Shown here piece by piece: positions 17,532 to 26,148 of a stretch of 64,000 nucleotides of DNA; positions within the stretch are counted from its first letter, which is position 1; each line of letters opens with the position of its first letter. The translations under genes were made by a program, and so were the position numbers. The notes under the pieces are model-generated. The model saw only the letters and a program-made list of their open reading frames with translations. It made no database searches and was not told where the DNA came from. Source of the DNA: DTKD01 sp050948905 (GTDB lineage Bacteria; Armatimonadota; UBA5829); the NCBI GenBank assembly GCA_050948905.1, contig JBMNES010000001.1, positions 1,426,001 to 1,490,000 on the forward strand. Reading direction: 5' to 3'.

Positions 17532-17615
17532 CTTTCACTTCAGTTGGCTTATGGGCACACGAGGGCCGCGATCCCAAAGGCTTCGCATCAAACCAGACGG
17601 GAGCCTGCCAATGGT

Positions 17616-17644
17616 AGTATACTGTTGAGCTAACCCCGTGTCAA
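17616..17644 (-). promoter_or_regulatory. Promoter of the multihaem cytochrome gene
   Basis: Minus strand: TTGACA (17639-17644), 17-nt spacer, TATACT (17616-17621), about 85 nt upstream of the start codon. Confidence 0.75.
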
Positions 17645-17652
17645 CGTTTATT

Positions 17653-17822
17653 ACCGGTTGACGGTTATCGGTTATCGGTTGTCGGTTGTCGGTTCCCGAA
17701 CCCGGTCATTTCGAGCGCCACACCACCCTGTCATTTCGAGCGCAGCGAGAAATCTGCTTTTCCGATGTCCGAAGTCTGCCGTTCGAAGTCCGATTTTCAC
17801 TTCTTTTCGCGTTTTCCCTTCC
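17653..17822. repeat. Heptamer tract plus GTCATTTCGAGC composite
   Basis: From about 17655 five to six units of the 7-mer CGGTTRT/C run to GGTTCCCGAA. Two GTCATTTCGAGC elements (17704 and 17730) follow, then CTGCTTTTCCGATGTCCGAAG and a TTTTCGCGTTTTCCC tract. Intergenic; no gene seen. Confidence 0.85.
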
Positions 17823-17824
17823 CT

Positions 17825-18844
17825 TCACGCCGCACACACAAAATCAAATCCTTCGACAAACCCAATCGAATCCAGTCGCGCACGTATAATCTGCCGAATT
17901 TCTTCCGAACTGACGGCCGCGATCACATATTTCAGCCGCGGCCCGTTTTCCAAATAATCGACCCCAACAACCGGCACTCCCCTCATCCCCGTGCCGACCT
18001 TTGCCTCTTCCACGCTCACTACAGCACCGACCGTCATGCCTTCCCGCTGCAAATGCTTACACAACCGCCTGCCCATCTGGCCCGCGCCCCACATCACTAC
18101 CTCTCGCTGCCGCAGGTTCTGCTCAAGTATTCGTGCAAGATAATGAGCCTTAGCCCTCAGAAAATTCTCCACCGAATATCGACCATCGGTAAAAGTCAGA
18201 CGCCTCTCGCTGTGCCGCCAGAACAGCAACGTGGAATCAACCTTCGCAAACTTCCTGCCAGCCGTATGATATCGCAGCCACAGGTCGTAGTCCTCCGGCC
18301 AGCCGTGCTCTTCATAGCCGCCTATCTCCACCAACTCCCGTCGCCGCATCATCGCAGTCGGATGAGCGATCGGACTTTCGACGAACATATCCCTCGCAAT
18401 CTGCTCACTGGTTATAATCGAATTCAGCCAGCGCTCGTAACTCGCCAGCCCACCTAACAGATTCGACCGTGGAAACATCCGCACAAGGGACGAACAGACG
18501 CTGACATCAAGCAGGATATCCATCAAACCCACCTGCATCTCCAGCCTCCGCGGGTGACAGATATCGTCGGCATCCATCCTCGCCACCAGTTCCCCTCTGC
18601 ATTCGCTGATTCCAATATTAAGCGCGTCCACAATCCCGCCGTGGTCGGCTTTAATAATCCTCAGCCGTGGTTCGCCTTTTGCGATATCGTGCAATAAGGC
18701 CGCGGTGTCATCAGTCGATCCATCGTCGACGACCACAATCTCGAAATCTGAGAAAGTCTGTCTTCGCACGCTGGTCAACGCCGGCCGGATCGTGCTTTCT
18801 GCGTTATAAGTGGGGATGAGTAATGATACTTTCGGGGGCGGCAT
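17825..18844 (-). CDS. Family 2 glycosyltransferase with a C-terminal Rossmann-like domain
   Basis: 339 residues from ATG 18844, one base after the pdxA stop (TAG-T-ATG), so probably translationally coupled; a longer in-frame reading inside pdxA is rejected. The GT-A fold starts VSLLIPTYNAESTIRPAL, with VVDDGSTDDT and the metal-binding DXD-type MDADDICHPRR. About 95 C-terminal residues (VVMWGAGQMGRRLCKHLQ to VIAAVSSEEIRQIIR) look like a nucleotide-binding domain of the kind found in sugar-modifying proteins, a less usual fusion. It transfers a nucleotide-activated sugar to an unknown acceptor, presumably for surface glycans, in the cytoplasm or at the inner membrane. Confidence 0.85.
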   Translation of the reverse strand: MPPPKVSLLIPTYNAESTIRPALTSVRRQTFSDFEIVVVDDGSTDDTAALLHDIAKGEPRLRIIKADHGGIVDALNIGISECRGELVARMDADDICHPRRLEMQVGLMDILLDVSVCSSLVRMFPRSNLLGGLASYERWLNSIITSEQIARDMFVESPIAHPTAMMRRRELVEIGGYEEHGWPEDYDLWLRYHTAGRKFAKVDSTLLFWRHSERRLTFTDGRYSVENFLRAKAHYLARILEQNLRQREVVMWGAGQMGRRLCKHLQREGMTVGAVVSVEEAKVGTGMRGVPVVGVDYLENGPRLKYVIAAVSSEEIRQIIRARLDSIGFVEGFDFVCAA

Positions 18845-18845
18845 A

Positions 18846-19853
18846 CTACGAATTTCTCTTGGCGAGCATATCGACCGCCGCAAGAATCGCCATTTTCATG
18901 CTGATGGGGTTGGCTGTGCCCTTGCCGGCTATATCGAACGCCGTGCCGTGGTCCACCGATGTTCGCAGCACCGGCAGGCCCAAAGTCGCGGTCACGGTGC
19001 CGTGAAAATCACGGGTCTTGGCTGCGATATGGCCCTGGTCGTGATAAAGGGAGATCACGCAATCAAACCTGCCCTCCAACGCCATATTAAATACCGAATC
19101 CGCGCCGATCGGGCCGCTAACATCTATCCCATCGGCTCGTGCCCGTGCAGCCGCGGGCAGCAGATGCCTCTGCTCCTCGTCTCCAAACTGCCCGCCATCG
19201 CTCGCATGAGGGTTAAGTGCGGCAAGTCCAATACGAGGTGAGGTGAAGCCAAAATCGTCCATTACGCTATGGATTCTGCGGATAAAATTATAGACGCGCT
19301 CGGCTGTGATATAACCGATCGCATCGCGCAGGGAGAGATGGCGGGACAGGAAGAATATGCGCATATTGCCTGTTATAAACAGCGTCACCGGATCTCCGCC
19401 CAGATACTCCGCCAGCATCTCAGTATGGCCGATATGCTCAATTCCCGCCAGCCGCAGCGCTTCTTTATTGACAGGCGCCGTCGCAAACGCATCGATCAAC
19501 CCATCAAGACCAAGCTCGCAGGCTTTCTGTACATACGCCCCGGCGGCCAGCCCAGCCTCCGCGCTAAGCTGGCCCGGGATAATTTTAGATGCGCCAGCAG
19601 TAGGCACATCCAGCACCACAATACCCTTTGACACATTAATATCTTGCGGTGAGGATATGCCGTTTATATCTGCTTTATCAAAACCCAGCGCCGCAGAACA
19701 CCTTCGTAAGAGTTCGGCATTTCCGATCACAATCGGCTCACATCGACCCGCGACCTCACCATCCGCCAACGCGCCGAGTATAATCTCCGGCCCAATCCCG
19801 GCCGGGTCGCCCATAGTTATGCCGATCACCGGTTTATTCAGCGAGTTATTCAC
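18846..19853 (-). CDS. pdxA: 4-hydroxythreonine-4-phosphate dehydrogenase (PdxA)
   Basis: 335 residues from GTG 19853, full family length. Signatures are GITMGDPAGIGPEI near the N-terminus, GHTEMLAEYLGGD, ALNPHASDGGQFGDEE, YHDQGHIAAK and LRTSVDHGTAFDIAGKG; the spaced His residues bind the divalent metal. The enzyme oxidises 4-phosphooxy-threonine with NAD in DXP-dependent pyridoxal phosphate synthesis. PdxA paralogues of other catabolic pathways exist, and no other pdx gene is here, so the pathway is an inference. It is the middle gene of a leftward three-gene unit, 11 bp after the thioredoxin-like gene and coupled to the glycosyltransferase. Confidence 0.93.
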   Translation of the reverse strand: MNNSLNKPVIGITMGDPAGIGPEIILGALADGEVAGRCEPIVIGNAELLRRCSAALGFDKADINGISSPQDINVSKGIVVLDVPTAGASKIIPGQLSAEAGLAAGAYVQKACELGLDGLIDAFATAPVNKEALRLAGIEHIGHTEMLAEYLGGDPVTLFITGNMRIFFLSRHLSLRDAIGYITAERVYNFIRRIHSVMDDFGFTSPRIGLAALNPHASDGGQFGDEEQRHLLPAAARARADGIDVSGPIGADSVFNMALEGRFDCVISLYHDQGHIAAKTRDFHGTVTATLGLPVLRTSVDHGTAFDIAGKGTANPISMKMAILAAVDMLAKRNS

Positions 19854-19864
19854 CGCAAGCCAGC

Positions 19865-20788
19865 CTACTTTTTCGAACCAGCCGTCAATTTCTCCTGGAT
19901 TTGTTCTTTTGTAAGCAGGCCCATGTGCCGGAAGACTTCTTTTCCGGTTTTATCGAAGAATATCTGCGTAGGTACAGAATCCACGGAATACCTCGTCCCC
20001 AGCAGCGGGTCTTTGTCGGTGGACACGATGATGATATTACCTAAGTTAGCGCAGTCCTTTTTCACCGCATCAAGCGTTGGCTGCATTTGTTTGCAGGGCT
20101 GGCAGTTCTCAGATGTGAACGCCGCAAACGTCGCCTTGCCTGATTTTCGGGCTTTGTCCAGAGGATTGTCGATAGCGGCTGAATGCTGCTTGGCGAACCA
20201 GGTTTTATCGATCTTGATTACATATCGCTTTCCGAGTCCTGCGACATACTCGCGCCGCAGTTGTGTTTCTTTGCCACTGATCAAAAACGCCGTCAGATTA
20301 TCCTTAACGTCCTCGAATTTCAAATCCGGATGAGCCGCTTTTTCAGCTTCGAAGTAAGCCTTGACTTCCTCATCGCTGACATTCGCATCTGGCGTAACAT
20401 CGTCCAAAAAGACCTGCATTGTCTCTTCGGGGTTTTCCGGCAGTCTGGTCGGATTCTTCTCCGCCCACAAATCTGCCTCATACTGCAACAGCGCATTGCC
20501 CGCCAAACCCTCCAACACGAAGAAGAGGTTTCGTTTCATCTGCGGCCAATACTCCTCAGGCGCCTGGCGAATCTGCGCGTTCAGGTCGTTTGGTCCAATG
20601 GTATAGTCTCCAGTCTGCAGGATGACATTTTTGGGCAGGTCTGTCAAAATCGCATATCGCAAAGCATCGCTGGCAAATCCCGGGTATGCCGCCTCAACGG
20701 TCTGTGCGGCTGCTGCAAACGCACACGCCGCCGCTACCAAAGCGCAAATTGCGACACTTACTCCGATCAGTCTGGCAGATTTTGTCAT
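19865..20788 (-). CDS. Exported thioredoxin-fold protein with SurA-N/peptidylprolyl isomerase-like front
   Basis: 307 residues with a signal peptide (VSVAICALVAAACAFAAAA). Residues 50-200 are helical and resemble the SurA/parvulin N-terminal chaperone region (FLDDVTPDANVSDEEVKAYF) but lack the isomerase domain. The last 110 residues are a thioredoxin fold with active site ENCQPCKQ (CXXC = CQPC) and the cis-Pro in SVPTQIFFD. It probably acts as a periplasmic disulfide oxidoreductase with a chaperone-like arm. First gene of the pdxA-glycosyltransferase unit, behind a likely promoter. Confidence 0.82.
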   Translation of the reverse strand: MTKSARLIGVSVAICALVAAACAFAAAAQTVEAAYPGFASDALRYAILTDLPKNVILQTGDYTIGPNDLNAQIRQAPEEYWPQMKRNLFFVLEGLAGNALLQYEADLWAEKNPTRLPENPEETMQVFLDDVTPDANVSDEEVKAYFEAEKAAHPDLKFEDVKDNLTAFLISGKETQLRREYVAGLGKRYVIKIDKTWFAKQHSAAIDNPLDKARKSGKATFAAFTSENCQPCKQMQPTLDAVKKDCANLGNIIIVSTDKDPLLGTRYSVDSVPTQIFFDKTGKEVFRHMGLLTKEQIQEKLTAGSKK

Positions 20789-20847
20789 TCGATATTATCC
20801 CTTCGAGCTCTTTAGTCTAATTGAGCCGGTTTATTATCTATGAGTGT

Positions 20848-20876
20848 AGTTTAGCCAAAAGCGCAACAGCCGTCAA
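20848..20876 (-). promoter_or_regulatory. Promoter of the thioredoxin-like/pdxA/glycosyltransferase unit
   Basis: Minus strand TTGACG (20871-20876), 17-nt spacer, TAAACT (20848-20853), 60 nt before the start codon. Confidence 0.55.
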
Positions 20877-20973
20877 CAGCAATCCATCATCTTGAGCTAC
20901 CACTCCATAAGTTCAAAGAATGTGCAATAAGGGTAAGTTATTGCTGTAAGCCTTATTTTAGGAAGTGATTATA

Positions 20974-21195
20974 ATGCCGATAAAACATGATTTTGTCGCT
21001 AAAATAGCCGCGTATGCGGAGATGTTCGACTATCCATGTACCAAGCGGGGGCTGTTGGAGATGGCCGACGAACAGCAGTTTCCTGATGATGTGTTAAACT
21101 TGTTGGAGGAATTGCCGGCCAGAAGTTACTCGTCTGAAAACGATGTGATCGAAGCCGTAACAGAGATTGCCTCTGAAAGGACGCATGTAGGATGA
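20974..21195 (+). CDS. DUF2795-family small protein
   Basis: 73 residues from ATG 20974, preceded at 6 nt by AGGAAGTGA; the in-frame GTG at 20965 is part of that ribosome-binding site. The composition and pattern (DYPCTKRGLLEMADEQQFPD, DVLNLLEELPARSYSSENDV) match the small DUF2795 family, whose function I do not know. Its stop overlaps the start of a 34-codon reading frame (ATGA), and endonuclease V follows directly, so these three are probably one transcript. Confidence 0.75.
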   Translation: MPIKHDFVAKIAAYAEMFDYPCTKRGLLEMADEQQFPDDVLNLLEELPARSYSSENDVIEAVTEIASERTHVG

Positions 21196-21296
21196 AGTGG
21201 ATTTGCAGGGCTCTCCCGCTGGCCGCCGCGCTCGCAAGCGGTATATGGATATATCGAGCATACACGCGAAGACCTGCTGTGATCAGGGTCGGTTGA
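21192..21296 (+). CDS. Possible 34-residue single-helix membrane peptide
   Basis: The ATG at 21192 overlaps the DUF2795 stop (ATGA), and its TGA (21294-21296) directly abuts the ATG of endonuclease V. The peptide opens MKWICRALPLAAALASGIWI and continues YRAYTRR, i.e. one hydrophobic helix and a positively charged end. Exact packing between two real genes supports translation; the short length and lack of a clear ribosome-binding site are against it. Confidence 0.45.
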   Translation: MKWICRALPLAAALASGIWIYRAYTRRPAVIRVG

Positions 21297-21968
21297 ATGG
21301 CTGATCTGATTGACCTCAGCATATTCGATGTAACGCCGCAGCAGGGCATCGATGTGCAAAATCGAATGCGTCAGCAGATGAGTTTGATTGATGACCTTGG
21401 TGATATCAAAACGGTCGGCGGCGTCGATGCCAGCGTCTCCCGGTTCATCAAGCAGGGGAAGTGCGCGGTGGTGGTTCTTTCGTTTCCTGAGTTAGAGTTA
21501 ATAGAAACGAAAATACATCACGCGCCGATCACCTTCCCTTACATCCCCGGTCTTCTCGCTTTTCGAGAACTGCCGATATTCTTCGAGACCTGGAACCTGC
21601 TGGCTCACAAACCCGACATCGTGCTCTTCGACGGCCAAGGTTATGCCCATCCGCGTCGTTTCGGCTTTGCGTGTATGGCTGGTGTGCTGCTCAATCTTCC
21701 CACAATCGGCTGCGCCAAGAGCAGAATGATAGGGGAGTATGTCGAACCAGCGCAGACAAAGGGCGCAGCTTCGTCTCTAATCGCTCCGGAAGGAGATAAA
21801 ATAGGGGATGTCGTCCGCACAAAAGTCGGCTGTAAACCCCTTTTTATCTCCCCCGGTCATAAGATCAGCTTTGAGACGGCGACGGACTTCGTGCTTCGCT
21901 GCACAAGCGATTACCGCTTACCCGAACCGACCCGCCTGGCCCATCTCGCCGCTGCCCAACAGCGCTGA
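21297..21968 (+). CDS. nfi: Endonuclease V (deoxyinosine 3' endonuclease)
   Basis: 223 residues, normal for the family. Signatures are KTVGGVDASVSR with the catalytic Asp, FPYIPGLLAFRELP, DIVLFDGQGYAHPRRFGFA with the second acidic residue, and PTIGCAKSRMIGEY. The enzyme nicks DNA one nucleotide 3' of deoxyinosine and other deaminated bases to start alternative excision repair. Start ATG touches the preceding small frame, so it is probably cotranscribed with the DUF2795 gene. It converges with the fasciclin gene one base after its stop. Confidence 0.93.
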   Translation: MADLIDLSIFDVTPQQGIDVQNRMRQQMSLIDDLGDIKTVGGVDASVSRFIKQGKCAVVVLSFPELELIETKIHHAPITFPYIPGLLAFRELPIFFETWNLLAHKPDIVLFDGQGYAHPRRFGFACMAGVLLNLPTIGCAKSRMIGEYVEPAQTKGAASSLIAPEGDKIGDVVRTKVGCKPLFISPGHKISFETATDFVLRCTSDYRLPEPTRLAHLAAAQQR

Positions 21969-21969
21969 T

Positions 21970-22479
21970 TCACTTTCTGTATTTCAGCAGCTCAAACCCG
22001 GGTGACATCAATACCCGGTCGATTTTGTAGATCATTCCATTGGCGGCTGCAATGGGCTTGTCGATCACCCGCGCATTGTTGATATAAAGCTGGCCGTTGA
22101 CCTCTTTTATTATTAATTCCGTGCCGCCTACGTTCCACACCCTCGACGTCTGTTTGCAGATTTCCGCAAAAGGTATTTTGCCGAGCACAATATGGTTTTG
22201 CAGGGTCGATATCAACATCGATCTAAACGGCGCGCTCAGCAGTTCCGCCGAGTTCGGGCTGCACAGTTCATTCCAGGCAGAATCGACCGGCGCAAAGATT
22301 GTAAACGGCCCGTCCTCAGCCAGCGTGATCCTCGTCACATTGGAGCCTATGGCTTCCGAAAGCACACTCAAATCAGATTGCTGGCCGATCACCGCCGCCA
22401 CCTTCTCCTGCGCATATCCGGCTGCACCAGCCAGGCTCAAAGTGCAAATTAGCAGCGCTACCATCCAAAGTCTCATCAC
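21970..22479 (-). CDS. Secreted single FAS1 (fasciclin) domain protein
   Basis: 169 residues: signal peptide (WMVALLICTLSLAGAAGYA) and one FAS1 domain. Family landmarks are FTIFAPVDSAWNEL (H1-type region), LQNHIVLGKI (the NHIV-type core) and ARVIDKPIAAANGMIYKIDRVL (H2-type end). FAS1 domains mediate adhesion in extracellular matrices. It is a single-gene unit 77 bp beyond the DUF4091 pair, separated from it by a hairpin. Confidence 0.9.
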   Translation of the reverse strand: MMRLWMVALLICTLSLAGAAGYAQEKVAAVIGQQSDLSVLSEAIGSNVTRITLAEDGPFTIFAPVDSAWNELCSPNSAELLSAPFRSMLISTLQNHIVLGKIPFAEICKQTSRVWNVGGTELIIKEVNGQLYINNARVIDKPIAAANGMIYKIDRVLMSPGFELLKYRK

Positions 22480-22504
22480 AAACCGCCTTACATAAATATT
22501 GATA

Positions 22505-22539
22505 CCGCCAGCCTGCAGTGTCTATATGCCGGCTGGCGG
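22505..22539. terminator. Hairpin between the DUF4091 operon and the fasciclin gene
   Basis: CCGCCAGCC (22505-22513) pairs with GGCTGGCGG (22531-22539), 17-nt loop. The leftward exit is only AT-rich (TATCAATATTT) and the rightward exit is TTTT. Probably terminates leftward transcripts of the DUF4091 pair, weakly supported. Confidence 0.5.
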
Positions 22540-22556
22540 TTTTCGGAATCAACCGG

Positions 22557-24308
22557 TTAGAAACCGATCTGTATCCCCGAGCTTCCGCCGCCTTTTTCAG
22601 TATGATACCCAAGCTTTATTCCGCCCTTCGCATCATCGCTCGATAAAGCTTTGATCAACCTCATTCGCGCCGCATTGAACGCCACGGGGTCAAGACTGTA
22701 CAACGTGAACGACTGCACTATGGAGTCGCAAATCTCAGATGCCAGCTTCGGGTTTTGCTTCTGCAACAGCTTCAGCATTTCATAATCTTCGATACCATCC
22801 CGCATGGCCTCCCATCTGATCGAGCTCAGCGGCCCGCGCGAGCTGGGGTAAACCAGGTGATCATCCCCAGGCGGCAGGAAAGTATCCCCGCCCCAGTTAG
22901 GCTCAAGGTCCTTAAAAGGGTCCCCGTGCCAATAGGTCAGCCCCCAGTGCAAATATCCCGTGGCGTCGTATTTGAAGTTCACCCAATGCAGCAACCGGGT
23001 ACTGAGAGTATGATAGTCCACAAAGCGGTTCATATACTTGCCCTTTGGCGAAAGGCACGTATAAATCCACACATGCTCCCCTAGTTGCTTGCGAGCCTGA
23101 TAGAAGTCCAGCTTCTGATCCAGCCCCGACGTCTGCGGCACCCATATATCAATAGCCCCCGCAATCGTCTCGCACATGCTGGCGTCGATTATAGGAATCT
23201 TCGGTGCGTATTGTTTTAACAGCTTGGCCACTGCTATATAAGTCTCCGCGTTGGTGTCGGTCGGCTCGTCGGCTATGTGTTGTACATATCGTCCCAGCCA
23301 GCCCTTCTCTTCCAGATGCTTTTGCAGGGCGGGCATATACTGTGACAAGAACTTTTTATGCTCCTCACCGACTGCGGATGCATCCTCCCACTTTCTCCAG
23401 GAACCATCCGGCATAGTGGTATTAATAAACCACGCTTCCAAGTCTTTAGACGACCAATCCCCGCCTTTGCGCCCGCACATATGACCGCCTTCGATGATCC
23501 CATCCACTCCGCTCCTGTCGAATAGCTCGACCCACCGGTCAAAATTGGAAAAATCGAAGGTTAGATTTCCTTTGCCATCGTCGATGCCTCTTATGAGCTG
23601 AGGGGTAGGAGTCAGGACAGTATCCTGCCTGTAATCCGCCATCGCCCTGGCCCACACTTCCAGCCATTTCCAGAACGGCTCACACCACGGCTCCACTTTA
23701 TGCACGTTCGCGATGTGCCTATAGGAGAACCAGTTCGTTATATGCAGAGTCCTGGCATCCGGTAGCTCGAAACCGTGCACCGCCACCTGCACCGGCACGG
23801 ACACCATCTGGCCGTCACAATTTATCACCACAGAAGCGGTATATTTGCCAGAAGCCGCGCCTTTCGGAACGTATACAGTCACCCAAACCGGCTGATTTTT
23901 GCCTTTTTCCACAGCTACAGGGTTATTCTCAAGCAGCACATCCGGCAACTCCACCGGCGGCTTGGCCACCAGAAACTCGTCGGGAGTTTCCTTTGTGCCG
24001 TACTTAATCGGGGCATATCCCACGATATTCAGCTTGCCCTGCGGCTTAGGCCCGGCGGGGCCATCGAACGTGGAAATGCGCGCGGACATATTCTTAATAT
24101 CCGCACCCGAACTCACCACTATCTGGCCGCTCGCATACTCGTTCGCTACTGCATCTATCTGCACAACATTTGCAGATGCCGCAGGCATATCCCGTGTCAC
24201 TTTAACCAGCGGATCCGCGACCCATGCCGCAAAACCTGTGCTTCCCATGGCTGTCACCCCCATCGAAGTTATAATCATCGCCGACACAACAAGCACTGCC
24301 AATCTCAT
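22557..24308 (-). CDS. Secreted DUF4091-domain protein, copy B
   Basis: 583 residues with signal peptide (LAVLVVSAMIITSMGVTAMG). Residues 25-190 form a beta-sandwich region, then a TIM-barrel-like glycosidase fold with HITNWFSYRHIA, the conserved HIADEPTDTNAE (Glu as catalytic candidate) and GYLHWGLTYWHGDPF. The DUF4091 C-terminal signature is LPPGDDHLVYPSSRGPLSSI then RDGIEDYEMLK. Substrate unknown; such proteins occur in carbohydrate gene clusters. Its ATG overlaps the stop of the paralogue by 4 bp, so the two are translationally coupled. It differs from copy A mainly in a Gly/Ser-rich C-terminal extension. Confidence 0.85.
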   Translation of the reverse strand: MRLAVLVVSAMIITSMGVTAMGSTGFAAWVADPLVKVTRDMPAASANVVQIDAVANEYASGQIVVSSGADIKNMSARISTFDGPAGPKPQGKLNIVGYAPIKYGTKETPDEFLVAKPPVELPDVLLENNPVAVEKGKNQPVWVTVYVPKGAASGKYTASVVINCDGQMVSVPVQVAVHGFELPDARTLHITNWFSYRHIANVHKVEPWCEPFWKWLEVWARAMADYRQDTVLTPTPQLIRGIDDGKGNLTFDFSNFDRWVELFDRSGVDGIIEGGHMCGRKGGDWSSKDLEAWFINTTMPDGSWRKWEDASAVGEEHKKFLSQYMPALQKHLEEKGWLGRYVQHIADEPTDTNAETYIAVAKLLKQYAPKIPIIDASMCETIAGAIDIWVPQTSGLDQKLDFYQARKQLGEHVWIYTCLSPKGKYMNRFVDYHTLSTRLLHWVNFKYDATGYLHWGLTYWHGDPFKDLEPNWGGDTFLPPGDDHLVYPSSRGPLSSIRWEAMRDGIEDYEMLKLLQKQNPKLASEICDSIVQSFTLYSLDPVAFNAARMRLIKALSSDDAKGGIKLGYHTEKGGGSSGIQIGF

Positions 24309-25993
24309 CTATTGTCTCCTCCATTGTATGTTTCGAGTGTGTCCAACATTCTGCCACGAGCCTTCTTGAATACTACTGGATCAAGCGTATACTCGGTGAA
24401 CGATTGCACAACGCTATTGCAAATCTCAGCCGCCAGCTTCGGGTTTCGCTTCTCCAGCAGTTTTAACATTTCGTAATCCTCAATACCATCCCGCATCGCT
24501 TCCCATCTGATCGAACTTAGCGGCCCCAGCGGACCAGGATAGACGAGATGGTCGTCACCAGGCGGCAAATAGGCGTTCTCACGCCACGCAGGCTCCATAT
24601 TCGTAAAGGGGTCCCCGCGCCAGGTGGTCAATCCCCAGTGCAAGTATCCCGTAACATCGTATTTATAATTCAGCCAGTGCAAAAGGCGGGTGCTCAAAGT
24701 ATGATAGTCGATAAACCGGTTCATATATTTGCCTTTGGGTGCCTGACACGTGTAAAACCACACCTCTTCTCCCAGTTGCTTTCGACCCTTATAAAACTCC
24801 ATTTTAGCATCAAGTGCAGAGGTCACCGGAACCCATACATCGATAGCTCCCACGATGCTCTCACACATACAGGCATCTATTATTCGCAATTTAGGAGCAT
24901 ATTTCCTGATCATTTTGGCGACTTCGACATACGCCTTGGCGTTTGTCTCTGTCGGTTCGTCGGCGATGTGGTGCACATACCGCTGTAGCCAGCCTTTCTC
25001 TTCCAGATGTTTTTGAAGCGCAGGCAGATACTGCGACATCACCTTTACATGCTCCTCACCGCTCGCGGCGTGATCGACCCATTTTCTCCACGAACCATCC
25101 GGCATTTTGGTGTTAACATACAGCGCGTGCAGTTCCGTGGCATCCCAGCCCATACGCGTGCACATATGCGCACCTTCGATTATGCCGCCAGCGCCGCTTC
25201 TGTCGAAGATATCCACCCATCGGTCAAAGTCCGAAAAATCAAAGGTCAGGTTTCCATTGCCATCGTCGAGGCCTTTAACAAGCTGAGGAGCCGGGGTTAT
25301 TATTGTGTCCTGCCTGTGGTCTGCCATCGCCCTGGCCCACACTTCAAGCCATTTCCAATACGGCTCGCTCCACAGTTCCACTTTATGCGCATCTGCAATA
25401 TGTTTTGCAGTAAACCAGTTAGTTACGTGCAGGGTTCTCTTATCCGGCAGTTCGAAGCCGTGTACTGTAACGTTAACAGGCACAGACGCCATCTCGTTAT
25501 CGCAGTTTATCACTACGGAGGCTGTATATTTGCCCGGAACCGTACCTTTGGGCACGTATACAGTCACCCAAACCGGCTGATTATTACCTTTTTCGACGCT
25601 GACGGGTTTATTATCAAACAGCACATCCGGCAACTCCACCGGCGGTCTGGCAACTATATATTCCTCAGGGGCGCCTCCGGTGCCGTGTTTGATGGGGACA
25701 TATCCTACAATATTCAACTTGCCCTGAGGTTTAGGGCCGGCAGGGCCGTCGAACGACGAAATTCGGGCGGTCATCTTCTTTATATCCACACCCGAACTAA
25801 CAACTATCTGCCCGCTCTCATACTCGTTTGCGACTGCTTCAATTTGCACTGCGCGCGTCGAGGTGGCTGGCATATTCCGTGTCACTTTAACCAACGGGTC
25901 GGCAACCCAGGCTGTAAACCCGGTGTCTGCCGTCGCCGCCACGCCCATTGAAGCTAAAATAAGGGCAGCCAAAAGCAATACTGTAAATCTCAT
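24305..25993 (-). CDS. Secreted DUF4091-domain protein, copy A
   Basis: 562 residues, collinear with the downstream paralogue throughout: signal peptide, AWVADPLVKVTRNMP, the beta-sandwich region, LHVTNWFTAKHIAD, HHIADEPTETNAKAYVEVAK, GYLHWGLTTWRGDPF and LPPGDDHLVYPGPLGPLSSI with RDGIEDYEMLKLL. The barrel Glu and neighbouring aromatic residues are kept in both copies. First gene of a two-gene unit; a ribosome-binding site GGAGAC precedes ATG 25993. The high similarity points to a local duplication with retained function. Inferred role: extracytoplasmic glycoside processing. Confidence 0.85.
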   Translation of the reverse strand: MRFTVLLLAALILASMGVAATADTGFTAWVADPLVKVTRNMPATSTRAVQIEAVANEYESGQIVVSSGVDIKKMTARISSFDGPAGPKPQGKLNIVGYVPIKHGTGGAPEEYIVARPPVELPDVLFDNKPVSVEKGNNQPVWVTVYVPKGTVPGKYTASVVINCDNEMASVPVNVTVHGFELPDKRTLHVTNWFTAKHIADAHKVELWSEPYWKWLEVWARAMADHRQDTIITPAPQLVKGLDDGNGNLTFDFSDFDRWVDIFDRSGAGGIIEGAHMCTRMGWDATELHALYVNTKMPDGSWRKWVDHAASGEEHVKVMSQYLPALQKHLEEKGWLQRYVHHIADEPTETNAKAYVEVAKMIRKYAPKLRIIDACMCESIVGAIDVWVPVTSALDAKMEFYKGRKQLGEEVWFYTCQAPKGKYMNRFIDYHTLSTRLLHWLNYKYDVTGYLHWGLTTWRGDPFTNMEPAWRENAYLPPGDDHLVYPGPLGPLSSIRWEAMRDGIEDYEMLKLLEKRNPKLAAEICNSVVQSFTEYTLDPVVFKKARGRMLDTLETYNGGDNR

Positions 25994-26148
25994 CTATAAT
26001 GTCTCCTTGGGCAGAGTGACCGACCTGGACCCCGACTGATTATCCAATTATTTCTTGGCCGTACTCAGTCTATTGTCCTTCAGGCGTATCCCTCGCCTCC
26101 AGTCTCGCGCAGGATTTCGCAGCGCTGCTCTCGAAGTCTTACCTACTT

